64,000 bases of DNA, taken from positions 1 through 64,000 of the forward strand of contig JBCBGM010000006.1 in the NCBI GenBank assembly GCA_038526735.1, read 5' to 3'. Shown here one piece after another: positions 46,099 through 54,098 of this stretch. The notes below the pieces were generated by a model that was not told where the DNA came from, ran no database searches, and saw only the letters and a list, made by a program, of their open reading frames with translations. Position 1 is the first letter of the stretch, and the number at the start of each line of letters is the position of its first letter. The stretch comes from Rubricella sp038526735 (GTDB lineage Bacteria; Pseudomonadota; Alphaproteobacteria; Rhodobacterales; Rhodobacteraceae). A program made the translations under genes and the position numbers.

Positions 46099-46127
46099 TT
46101 GCTGCTAAACATATTGCAGAGCAGCAA
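46099..46127. promoter_or_regulatory. Inverted repeat before Hint/RTX paralogue 2
   Basis: TTGCTGC and GCAGCAA pair across 15 nt, 14 bp before the ATG of paralogue 2. It could be an operator or a leader hairpin that hides the start region, since no good ribosome site is visible there. Confidence 0.3.
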
Positions 46128-46140
46128 ATAGCGGTGCCGC

Positions 46141-48072
46141 ATGGCCACTCTGCACGCCCTCAGCGGATGGACGCAGACCGACCTCGCCTATGACGCGGGC
46201 GGAGGCGGTGCGCTCGGCGACATCACCGTCTCTGCCAGCGGCCCGCCGCGCGAGATCATCGTCACCGATGCCTCCACGACGCTGGGCACCAGCCTCACGA
46301 TTGTCATTGACGACACCTCCACCACCGGCGGGCTCAGCCGCAGTTTTGAGGTCACCGGCCCCGGCGGCACGCTCACGCTTTTTGAGATTTCGGTCTCCCC
46401 CGCAGTCGGTGGGGAGACGTTGTTTTACATGTTCGAGGGCGGCACCCCCGCCACCGGCACCTACACCGTGGACAGCGTCGATGGCACGCCCAGCAGCCCC
46501 GCCTACAGCACCCTCGAAAGTGCCGATGAAACCGTAGACGCCACCGATGGCGCGACCGGCGGCGATGACACGATCTTTGGCTATGACGGTGACGACACCA
46601 TTGATGCAGGCGACGGCAACAACAGTGTCGATGGAGGGGATGGCTCTGACGTCATCGACACCGGCACGGGCAATGACACGATCACCGCCGGGGATGGCGA
46701 TGACACGGTGCGCACCGGCAACGGCACCAACAGCGTGGATGGGGGTGACGGCAACGACAGCATCCTCACCGGCTCTGGCGTCGACACGCTCATCGGCGGC
46801 ATCGGCAATGACACGCTCGATGCGCAGGGCGGCTCTGATATCATCGAAGGGGGAGAGGGTAACGACCGGATTTGGGGCCGTGGCGGTGCGGACAGCATCG
46901 ATGGCGGCGCGGGTGTCGATGACATTCGCGGAAATGGTGGCGTCGATACCATCGATGGCGGAGAGGGTGATGACACGATCCGTGGCGGTGGCGGCAATGA
47001 CATCATCAATGACACGGGCACGATTGACTCCGATGACCTGATCTTCGGCCAAAACGGCAATGACACGATCGATGGCGGCGACGGCAATGATGACATCCGG
47101 GGCGGCAATAACGATGACAGCCTCTCGGGCGGCGCGGGAGACGACACGCTCCAGGGGCAGTCCGGTGTCGATACGCTCACGGGTGGCATCGGTGCTGACA
47201 GGTTTGTTGTTGATGGCGCGACCGCCGACACGATCACCGATTTCACGTCTTCTGACGGCGACACGATCAACCTCGGCGCCTTGGGAGTGTACTCGGGGCT
47301 GGAAGAGCTGCGTGACGAGTTTGACGCAAACGCAGGCGTCCTCACGTCTGCAGGTGGGGTCACTCTCACCGGGATCACCCGCACCGATCTGACGAGTGCG
47401 AACACGGGCGTCGTTTGTTTTGCAGCGGGCACGCTGATCACCACCGCTAAAGGCTCCGTGCCGGTGGAGAAGCTCAAGGTCGGGGACCTCGTCTCTACCC
47501 TCGACAACGGATTGCAACCGGTGCGCTGGATCGCCCGGCGGCATCTCTCGAAAGTGCGCATCCGCCTGTTTCCGACCCTGCGCCCGATCCTCATCCGTAA
47601 AGACGCGTTCGGAGAGGGGCGCCCTGCCCGCGACCTGCGCGTCTCTCCGCAACATCGGATGCTGTTGAGTGCCGCCGAGGTGCAGATAATGTTCGGGCAG
47701 GTGGAGGCGTTGGCCCATGCCTACCACCTCATCGACGGGCACCGTGTGGTGCAAGACCCGGCCCCCGAGGGCGTGACCTATGTGCATTTCTTGTGCGACG
47801 GCCATGAGCTGGTGCACGCCGAAGGGCTGCCATCAGAGACGTTTCACCCTGGCCCTGTCGGTATCGAAACCCTCGATGACCCAAGCCTCGACGAGCTGCT
47901 CACCATCTTCCCCGAGCTTGACCCAGAGCACCCGCCCTTTCCGCTCGCGCGGCTGGAACTGAAACGCCGCGAAGTGACCCTTTTGCGAGAGGCCCGCAGC
48001 CGCCCCGGGCGGCTCTACCGCGCGCAAACTGTGAGCAAGCGCACCAATCGGGGCATTGAGCGGCGCTCCTGA
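46141..48072 (+). CDS. RTX-repeat protein with C-terminal Hint domain, paralogue 2
   Basis: 643 aa, same plan as its neighbours: N-terminal domain (MATLHALSGWTQTDLAYD), RTX tract at about residues 140-360, linker LGALGVYSGLEELRDEF, then the Hint domain from C426 (VVCFAAGTLITTAKGS). Hint blocks GDLVSTLDNGLQPVRWIA and SPQHRMLL hold the expected histidine, and LCDGHELVHAEG-PSETFHPG is the terminal block. The last 40 residues are basic (RRS end). It lies 70 bp after paralogue 1. Homology to paralogue 3 is highest in the Hint part. Probably secreted; processing is inferred from the family. Confidence 0.87.
   Translation: MATLHALSGWTQTDLAYDAGGGGALGDITVSASGPPREIIVTDASTTLGTSLTIVIDDTSTTGGLSRSFEVTGPGGTLTLFEISVSPAVGGETLFYMFEGGTPATGTYTVDSVDGTPSSPAYSTLESADETVDATDGATGGDDTIFGYDGDDTIDAGDGNNSVDGGDGSDVIDTGTGNDTITAGDGDDTVRTGNGTNSVDGGDGNDSILTGSGVDTLIGGIGNDTLDAQGGSDIIEGGEGNDRIWGRGGADSIDGGAGVDDIRGNGGVDTIDGGEGDDTIRGGGGNDIINDTGTIDSDDLIFGQNGNDTIDGGDGNDDIRGGNNDDSLSGGAGDDTLQGQSGVDTLTGGIGADRFVVDGATADTITDFTSSDGDTINLGALGVYSGLEELRDEFDANAGVLTSAGGVTLTGITRTDLTSANTGVVCFAAGTLITTAKGSVPVEKLKVGDLVSTLDNGLQPVRWIARRHLSKVRIRLFPTLRPILIRKDAFGEGRPARDLRVSPQHRMLLSAAEVQIMFGQVEALAHAYHLIDGHRVVQDPAPEGVTYVHFLCDGHELVHAEGLPSETFHPGPVGIETLDDPSLDELLTIFPELDPEHPPFPLARLELKRREVTLLREARSRPGRLYRAQTVSKRTNRGIERRS
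46557..47215 (+). repeat. RTX nonapeptide repeat tract, paralogue 2
   Basis: About 20 in-frame units of the GGxGNDTIx type, broken by a short T-D-S-D insertion near 47020. Confidence 0.78.
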
Positions 48073-48140
48073 GCTTTCTCAGCTTTCTGGCACAACTTAA
48101 GCGTGTTACTGCTGCAGGATGGAAACAATAGGCCGGTAAA

Positions 48141-49787
48141 ATGGCAACGCTCCATAGCCTGCGCGCATACCGTGGACGTGATTTTGACGGCGTACCCAAC
48201 GGGGGCAGCCTGCCCACGACGCTTGGGTCTTCGGTCTCTCTCGACAACACGGGCGGGCGCGATTTTATCGTCAGCGACACCGGCAGCGCGTTTTCGGGCG
48301 TTGTGGACGTCGACATCAACAACAATGCCCGCACCGCCGAGATCACCGCCACCTATGTTTTAGAGACTGACCCGCCGGGTGGCGCGGATGTCACGCTTTA
48401 TGAGATTACGCTCAATTCGGCGATCAATGGCTCCACGCTGATCTATGTCTTCGATGGGCCCGGACCGGCCACCTCTGACAACTTCACGATCAGCTCATAT
48501 ACGCTCGGGGCCGCCTCCCCCGATTACGAAGACCTCGACAGTGACGTCGAAGGGGTCACCGGCAATGATTTTCCCAGCAATGACAACACCGGCGACGACA
48601 CGGTCTTTGGCTATGACGGCAATGACACGATCCGCGCCGGCAATGGCGAAGACACCGTCTTTGGCGGTGACGGGAACGACAACATTCGCGGTCAGGGCCA
48701 GGCCGACACGATCCACGGCGATGCAGGCAATGACGTTGTCGATGGTGATGGCGGCGCTGACACGCTCTTTGGCGGTACCGGCTCTGACACGCTCACGGGC
48801 GATGGTGGGAATGACACGCTCTACGGCAGCGACGCCTCCACCGATGATGGGGAGCAAGACACGCTCACGGGGGGCAACGGGTTTGATGAGTTCGTTATCC
48901 TCGACGGCAGCAACGACATCATCACCGATTTTGGTCAGGGTTCTGACAGCATCACCGATGGCAACAGTGCCAACAACGACCGGGTCACGCTCAGCAGTTT
49001 CTATGACACGCTGGAGGCGCTGCGCGATGATTTCAGCGACAATGGCATACTCGACAACCCCGACAACGGCGCGCTGAACCTCACCATCTCAGGCATCACC
49101 CGCGATGATCTGACGACGGATACCACCGGCGTTGTCTGCTTCACCACGGGCACTCTGATCACCACGCCGCGAGGCCCGGTATTGGTGGAGGCGCTGCGGC
49201 CCGGAGATATCGTCTCCACCCTCGACAACGGATTGCAGCCGGTGCGCTGGGTCGGAAAGCGCAGCCTGAGTGCACTACGGCTAAAGCTCTACCCGCATTT
49301 GCGCCCCATTCTGGTGCGCGCAAACGCTTTCGGAGATGGTCGCCCGGTGCGGGACATGCGCGTCTCTCCGCAGCATCGGCTCTTGGTGAAAGCAGCAGAG
49401 GCGCAGGCGATGTTTGGCACGAATGAAGTGCTGGTCCCTGCCTGCCACCTCGTCGATGGGGTTCGTATTCTCTATGACACCGCACCAATGGGCGTGACGT
49501 ACGTACATTTCCTCTGCGAAGAGCACCAGATCGTCGATGCAGATGGCTGCCTGTCAGAGACGTTCCATCCCGGGCCCGTCGGCCTCTCCACCCTCGATGA
49601 CGCGGCCTTGCAAAAGATGGCAGAGCTGTTCCCAGAGATTGAAGACGGCCATGTGCCGTTTCCGCTGGCCCGCAAAGAGCTGAAAAAACGCGAAGCGCAT
49701 CTCTTGCGCTCAACGCGCGATGTAACGGTCCGACCGATGGTTTACCGCCAGAAATCCGTTCAGCACCACCGCGCCCAAAAACGATAG
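48141..49787 (+). CDS. RTX-repeat protein with C-terminal Hint domain, paralogue 3
   Basis: 548 aa, the shortest copy. The N-terminal domain (MATLHSLRAYRGRDFDGV) is similar to paralogue 1, including the NNNART-ITATYVLETD segment. There are only about 9-10 RTX units (residues about 150-245). The Hint domain starts at C333 (VVCFTTGTLITTPRGP) with GDIVSTLDNGLQPVRWVGK, SPQHRLLV and LCEEHQIVDADGCLSETFHPG. The basic tail ends HHRAQKR. The gap to paralogue 2 is 68 bp. Its last 78 bp overlap the 3' end of the convergent YitT-family gene. Confidence 0.87.
   Translation: MATLHSLRAYRGRDFDGVPNGGSLPTTLGSSVSLDNTGGRDFIVSDTGSAFSGVVDVDINNNARTAEITATYVLETDPPGGADVTLYEITLNSAINGSTLIYVFDGPGPATSDNFTISSYTLGAASPDYEDLDSDVEGVTGNDFPSNDNTGDDTVFGYDGNDTIRAGNGEDTVFGGDGNDNIRGQGQADTIHGDAGNDVVDGDGGADTLFGGTGSDTLTGDGGNDTLYGSDASTDDGEQDTLTGGNGFDEFVILDGSNDIITDFGQGSDSITDGNSANNDRVTLSSFYDTLEALRDDFSDNGILDNPDNGALNLTISGITRDDLTTDTTGVVCFTTGTLITTPRGPVLVEALRPGDIVSTLDNGLQPVRWVGKRSLSALRLKLYPHLRPILVRANAFGDGRPVRDMRVSPQHRLLVKAAEAQAMFGTNEVLVPACHLVDGVRILYDTAPMGVTYVHFLCEEHQIVDADGCLSETFHPGPVGLSTLDDAALQKMAELFPEIEDGHVPFPLARKELKKREAHLLRSTRDVTVRPMVYRQKSVQHHRAQKR
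48591..48890 (+). repeat. RTX nonapeptide repeat tract, paralogue 3
   Basis: About nine in-frame units (for example GYDGNDTIRAGNGEDTV), one third of the length seen in paralogue 1. Confidence 0.75.
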
Positions 49788-50372
49788 CGCGACCAGCGGC
49801 CAAGGCAGTGTCGCAAGGGCGATCAGGAAGATGCAGGCGTCCAGCGCAAGCTGGGTGAGGCCCGCGCGGATGTTGAAGCGATCTTGCAAGTAGATCGCCA
49901 AAATCCCCACCCCACCGAGGGAGGCGCGATGGCGAAACACGCCCAAAAGGCCAAACCCTGTCAGCAGCCCGCCAATGATCGCGCCATAGGTCGCGTTCAC
50001 GCCGGAGATGTCAAAGAACTGCGGCTGGATCTCGATCCAGACCGACAGAGCGGCCACGGCGACGAAGGATTTGATGGTAAACGCCCAGCCCATCCGCGTG
50101 ATGGCGAGGTAATAGAACGGCAGGTTCATTGCGAAAAACAGCACGCCCACCTCAAGCCCGGTCAGATAGCTGGTGACCAGCGCAAGCCCGGCGATACCCG
50201 AGGTTACAAGGCCAAGCTGCTCATAGAAGGCTAAACCAAGCCCCACCAACAGGATCGACGCGAGCAACCCTTGCGCATCCTCCCAGGGCGCGTGATGCGT
50301 CGCGGTAGAAGACCACTCCCCCCACCGCCGCTGGAGCGTCGCGCTTTCGTTGCTATCGGGCAAAACTGGCAT
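49710..50372 (-). CDS. YitT-family membrane protein
   Basis: 220 aa from the ATG at 50372; ATGs at 50393 and 50402 lie inside a palindrome and are less likely. It has about six TM segments with the family's glycine-rich turns (GLGLAFYEQLGLVTSGIAGLAL near residue 40, in parts; and GAIIGGLLTGFGLLGVFRHRASLGG). The arrangement fits the DUF161/YitT family, bacterial inner-membrane proteins of unknown transport role. It follows trigger factor on the same strand but behind a strong terminator, so it needs its own promoter. Its last 78 bp are shared with the convergent Hint/RTX gene. Confidence 0.78.
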   Translation of the reverse strand: MPVLPDSNESATLQRRWGEWSSTATHHAPWEDAQGLLASILLVGLGLAFYEQLGLVTSGIAGLALVTSYLTGLEVGVLFFAMNLPFYYLAITRMGWAFTIKSFVAVAALSVWIEIQPQFFDISGVNATYGAIIGGLLTGFGLLGVFRHRASLGGVGILAIYLQDRFNIRAGLTQLALDACIFLIALATLPWPLVALSFLGAVVLNGFLAVNHRSDRYIAR

Positions 50373-50385
50373 AGATGAGAGGATA

Positions 50386-50400
50386 GTCAGCATTGCTGAC
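50386..50400. promoter_or_regulatory. Perfect palindrome upstream of the YitT-family gene
   Basis: GTCAGCA-T-TGCTGAC, 7-bp arms around one base, 14-28 bp before the chosen start. It looks like a classic dimer operator. The regulator cannot be named. Confidence 0.5.
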
Positions 50401-50429
50401 ATATCAAGAACGCTCTTGCCGCAGCGCAC

Positions 50430-50459
50430 AAAAAAAGGGCGGCCCGCTTGGACCGCCCC
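50430..50459 (-). terminator. Intrinsic terminator of trigger factor
   Basis: GGGCGGTCC/GGGCCGCCC-type stem with a 4-5-nt loop, followed on the minus strand by seven T residues, about 20 nt past the tig stop. Confidence 0.88.
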
Positions 50460-50479
50460 TCAAACTCAAACCGAGAGGA

Positions 50480-51814
50480 TTATTCCTCGTCGAGCGCCTC
50501 AATGGCTTTTTGCAGGTCATCCTTTGAGACGGTGGTCTCAGAAATCTCAGCAAGCTCAAGGATATAATCGACGACCTTATCTTCAAAGATCGGCGCACGC
50601 ACCTGCTGGAGCATCGCCTCGTTCTGGCGGATGAAGTCGAAGAACGCCTTCTCTTGCCCCGGATACTGCTGCGCCTGGCGGAAGATCGCCTGGTTCATCT
50701 CCTGCTCGGTCACAGTGATCTCGGCTTTAGAGCCGACTTCCGCCAGCAACAGACCAAGGCGCACCCGGCGCTCGGCGAGCGTGTTGTGCTCGTCGGTCGC
50801 CTCAATCTCGGGGTGGTCGTGGCCCTCAACCTCGGGGTTCTCGTCGTGCCAAAGCTGATGCGCGATTTGCTTGGCCTCGCTCTCGACCATCGAGGGCGGC
50901 AGATCGAAAGAGAACGCCTCATCGAGCGCATCCAGCAGGTTGCGCTTGAGCACGGTGCGCGCGGCACCGCCATACTCAGACGACAACCGCTCAGAAAGTT
51001 GCCCTTTGAGCGCGTCGAGGTCGTCGGCACCGTAGCGCTTGGCAAGCTCGTCATCGATGGGGGCGTTCTCGGGCGCGCCGATCTCTTTGATCGTGCAGGT
51101 GAACACCGCCTCTTTGCCCGCCAGATGCTCCGCCTGATACTCAGCGGGGAAGGTCACAGTGACCTCAATCGGCTCATCGGCAACCTTGGCGCCAACCAGC
51201 TGCTCTTCAAAGCCTGGGATGAACTGGCCAGAGCCCAACACCAGCGGGAAGTCCTCTGCGGAGCCGCCCTCAAACGCCTCTCCATCCACCGTGCCAACGA
51301 AATCCATCGTGACCTGATCGCCGTCTTTCGCCTTGGAGCCTTTGCGGCGTGCCTTAAACGACGGGGTGGAGCCCGCGAGGTTCTCAAGCGCCTCATCAAT
51401 GGCGGTATCTTCCACCTCAGCAACCAAGCGCTCAAGCTTGAGGGTCTTGAAGTCAAACTCCGGCACCTCGGGCAGGCACTCGTAAGAGACCGAGACATTG
51501 ACGTCGTCGCCCTCTTTCCACTCGTCGTTGGTCATGGTGACCGCGGGCTGCATCGCCGGGCGATTGCCGGTGTCCTCAAAATGGGAGCGAAGCGCGTCGT
51601 CGATGCTTTCCTGCATCGCCTCGCCCAGCACCGACTTGCCGAACATCTTTTTCATCAGGGCCCGCGGCGCCTTGCCCTTGCGGAAGCCCTTCATCTGGAA
51701 ATCGGCGCGCGCGACGTCGAGTTTCTCATCCACTTTTGCGTCGAGTTCCGCCGCGCTCAGGATAATCTCGTAACCGCGCTTCAGGCCCTCATTCAGGGTC
51801 TCGTTCACCTGCAT
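50480..51814 (-). CDS. tig: Trigger factor
   Basis: 444 aa ribosome-bound chaperone and prolyl isomerase. The N-terminal ribosome-binding tail shows MQVNETLNEGLKRGYEI and the signature-like GFRKGKAPRALMKKMFG. The FKBP-type domain (about 160-245) includes GDQVTMDFVGTVDGEAFEGG (in parts) and LGSGQFIPGFEEQLVG. The C-terminal helical arms end DDLQKAIEALDEE. The ATG at 51814 has AAGGGGA upstream and is preferred to a start nine codons earlier. Confidence 0.95.
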   Translation of the reverse strand: MQVNETLNEGLKRGYEIILSAAELDAKVDEKLDVARADFQMKGFRKGKAPRALMKKMFGKSVLGEAMQESIDDALRSHFEDTGNRPAMQPAVTMTNDEWKEGDDVNVSVSYECLPEVPEFDFKTLKLERLVAEVEDTAIDEALENLAGSTPSFKARRKGSKAKDGDQVTMDFVGTVDGEAFEGGSAEDFPLVLGSGQFIPGFEEQLVGAKVADEPIEVTVTFPAEYQAEHLAGKEAVFTCTIKEIGAPENAPIDDELAKRYGADDLDALKGQLSERLSSEYGGAARTVLKRNLLDALDEAFSFDLPPSMVESEAKQIAHQLWHDENPEVEGHDHPEIEATDEHNTLAERRVRLGLLLAEVGSKAEITVTEQEMNQAIFRQAQQYPGQEKAFFDFIRQNEAMLQQVRAPIFEDKVVDYILELAEISETTVSKDDLQKAIEALDEE

Positions 51815-51936
51815 TCCATGTCCCCTTGTCGTGCGGCCCAAACGCCGCTTGGCCCCATGTGTGCGGGGCTACGTCTCAATCCCGGCGCGTGTCCTACATG
51901 CGGGGCCGGTCGTCAAGAGCGGGAGGGCGTTTGGAG

Positions 51937-51964
51937 GCGACGAGAGTGTCAGTTCTCTCGTCGC
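51937..51964 (-). terminator. Terminator-like hairpin after the DEAD-box helicase gene
   Basis: A perfect 10-bp stem GCGACGAGAG/CTCTCGTCGC with an 8-nt loop, 26 nt past the helicase stop; no T-run. Confidence 0.6.
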
Positions 51965-51989
51965 GCTGTTGCTTGGTGTGCCGAGAGCC

Positions 51990-53246
51990 TCAGGCTGCCT
52001 CACGGCGCGGGCGACGGCGGCGCTTGGGGTTTGCGCGATCTCCAGCAGGTTTTCCGCCCGTGGGTGCGGGCTTGCGCCGAGGCTTTCCACGCGGCTTTGG
52101 CTTGGCGTGCACCTCTGCCGAGGGCGTGCCGCTCGCCACCGTGATCTCGATCTTCATCAGCTTCTCGATCTGGCGCAGGAGTTTGCCCTCTTCGGGCGCA
52201 CAAAAGGCAATCGCCTCCCCATCAGCGCCGGCGCGCGCGGTGCGGCCGATGCGGTGCACGTAGTTTTCGGGCACCTCGGGCAGCTCATAGTTGATCACGC
52301 AGGTCACACCCGGAATGTCGATACCCCGCGCGGCCACGTCTGTCGCCACCAGAACCATCGTCTGCCCCTCGCGAAATGCCTTAATCGCGCGGTCACGCTG
52401 GCCCTGGCTTTTGTTGCCGTGGATCGAGTCAACGCTAAAGCCATCGGCCCGCAGGCCTTTCATCAACCGCTCTGCCCCATGCTTGGTGCGGGCAAACACG
52501 AGCGTGCGTTGGCTCTCTCTTTCGCCAAGAACCTCGCGCAGTTTTGCGGGCTTCTCGGGCTTTTCGAGGAAATGCACGGCTTGCGAGATCTTATCCGCCG
52601 CTTTGCCCGGAGGGGCCACCTGCACGCGCTCGGGGTTGGAGAGATAGGCGCGGCTCAACTCCTCCATCTGCTTGGGCATGGTTGCGGAGAACAGCATCGT
52701 CCGGCGCGGCGTGCCGAGTTTTGGCGCGATTTGGCGGAGGGCGTGAATAAAGCCCATGTCGAGCATCTGATCCGCCTCATCGAGCACAAGATGCCGTGTG
52801 TTCGACAAATCCACCGCGCGGCGGCCCATCAGGTCGATCAAACGCCCCGGTGTCGCCACGAGGATATCCGTGCCACGTGACAGCACCGAGATTTGCTTGC
52901 CGATGGACTGACCCCCAACCACCACCGTCACCTTGAGCGGCGTTTTGGAGACCAGAAGTTTGAGGTTCGCGGCGATCTGGTTCACCAGCTCGCGCGTAGG
53001 CGCGAGGATCAGCGCCTTTGCGCCCTTTGCGGGCGGTTTGCCGGGCTCAGAGAGCAGCGCGTTGGTCAGCGGCAGCCCAAAGGCAAGGGTCTTGCCGGTG
53101 CCGGTCTGGGCGATCCCGAGGATATCGCGCCCGCTTAGCGCCAAAGGAATGGCGCGTGCCTGAATCGGCGTGGGCGCTTTGATCCCCATGCGCTCAAGCG
53201 CGGCAGTGAGAGTGGGTTGAAGGTCAAGCGAGTGAAAGTCTTGCAA
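51990..53246 (-). CDS. DEAD-box ATP-dependent RNA helicase (RhlE-like)
   Basis: About 418 aa. All core motifs are present: AQTGTGKT (I), PTRELV (Ia), ATPGRL (Ib), DEAD in VLDEADQMLDMGF (II), SAT in LFSATMP (III), and ARGIDIPGV plus HRIGRTARAG (V, VI). The C-terminal 60 residues are Lys/Arg/Pro rich (PKPRGKPRRKPAP), a common RNA-binding tail. The start is uncertain: TTG at 53246 gives (M)QDFHSLDLQPTL, matching the family, with AGGA upstream; GTG at 53270 with GAAGGG is the alternative. Likely roles are ribosome assembly or RNA turnover. Confidence 0.93.
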   Translation of the reverse strand: MQDFHSLDLQPTLTAALERMGIKAPTPIQARAIPLALSGRDILGIAQTGTGKTLAFGLPLTNALLSEPGKPPAKGAKALILAPTRELVNQIAANLKLLVSKTPLKVTVVVGGQSIGKQISVLSRGTDILVATPGRLIDLMGRRAVDLSNTRHLVLDEADQMLDMGFIHALRQIAPKLGTPRRTMLFSATMPKQMEELSRAYLSNPERVQVAPPGKAADKISQAVHFLEKPEKPAKLREVLGERESQRTLVFARTKHGAERLMKGLRADGFSVDSIHGNKSQGQRDRAIKAFREGQTMVLVATDVAARGIDIPGVTCVINYELPEVPENYVHRIGRTARAGADGEAIAFCAPEEGKLLRQIEKLMKIEITVASGTPSAEVHAKPKPRGKPRRKPAPTGGKPAGDRANPKRRRRPRREAA

Positions 53247-53270
53247 AGTATGTCCTGACAAAGGCCGCAC

Positions 53271-53596
53271 AGCCCTTCAACGGCTCGCGGCATAGATGGG
53301 CGCGGCACCCTCACGGCGCAGCGCGGCATGGTCGGTGGCACCTCAAAACGCGCGAGAGGGTCTCGCGCGCCTGGCGCCGGTACTCCGAACCCTGCGTGAA
53401 GGGGAACTGAGAGGTTGTGTTGGTGCATCTGCTAGCTTCAGCAGTGTCACGCTCAAGCACATCGATGGGCGGCACATGCGCCCTGCGGCGGCAAATGTCA
53501 AATGCTGCACCTGCGGCATAGCTGGCACAACGGGTCTTTCGCAGCAGGCATTCGTTGGGCATGGTCGCCGCAAAACACCTTTGGGAGGCACGCCGC
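53271..53596. other. 326-bp intergenic region, DEAD-box helicase / VOC protein
   Basis: No gene is supported. It holds a perfect 9-bp hairpin CGCGCGAGA-GGG-TCTCGCGCG (53349-53369), followed on the minus strand by TTTT, and a TTGACA-like -35 on the minus strand at 53502-53497. Together these suggest a leader with an attenuator-like hairpin about 100 nt before the helicase. Confidence 0.4.
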
Positions 53597-54022
53597 ATGA
53601 AGCTCGAATTCCATCACATCAACGTGGTCTCTGAAGATGTGGACGGCCTTCATGCCTTCTACACCAAGGTTCTCGGAATGGATGACATCCCCGCCGTTAG
53701 CTTTCCGCGCACGCCTGCGGCGGATGGTAAGGGGTATGACGGCAAAATCACCTTCGCGACTGAGGGCACGATGCAGATGCACATTGCCGAGCAGGATCTC
53801 GATGTCGCCACCAAGAACGGTCATGCGATTAACCCGGTCGAGCGGGGGCATTTTGCCTTTCGCACCGATGACATTGCAGCCTTCATTGCCTTGCTCAAAG
53901 AGCAAGACATCCCCTACTCCGACTACGGCACGACGTTTTCGCAGGAATGGCACCAGGTCTTTTTCCGCGACCCGGCGGGCAATGTGATCGAGGTGCATGG
54001 TCTTGTGGCTGACGAGGCGTAG
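53597..54022 (+). CDS. VOC (glyoxalase/dioxygenase-fold) family protein
   Basis: 141 aa, two beta-alpha-beta-beta-beta modules. The first-module histidine is in EFHHINVVSEDVDGLHAFY and the terminal glutamate in DPAGNVIEVHG, both typical metal ligands of vicinal-oxygen-chelate enzymes. Function within the superfamily (lactoylglutathione lyase, epimerase, antibiotic resistance) cannot be set. GGGAGG lies 8 bases before the ATG at 53597. It is followed by the aldo/keto reductase 76 bp later, possibly one unit dealing with reactive carbonyls. Confidence 0.85.
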   Translation: MKLEFHHINVVSEDVDGLHAFYTKVLGMDDIPAVSFPRTPAADGKGYDGKITFATEGTMQMHIAEQDLDVATKNGHAINPVERGHFAFRTDDIAAFIALLKEQDIPYSDYGTTFSQEWHQVFFRDPAGNVIEVHGLVADEA

Positions 54023-54098
54023 CCTCGCACGGTGAGCGAGATTGTCCTCCTCGCTCCTGCCCCCTACAACGCGTCGAGCGAACACAGGGGTTAGGCAA

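Noticed and set aside
46105..47817. 570-codon minus-strand frame opposite Hint/RTX paralogue 2
   Set aside because: Its repetitive Val/Ile/Ala/Asp pattern is the mirror image of the RTX repeats. No ribosome site or domain; the forward gene has homologous neighbours.
50654..52144. 496-codon plus-strand frame opposite trigger factor
   Set aside because: Antisense to tig over nearly its whole length, no family features.
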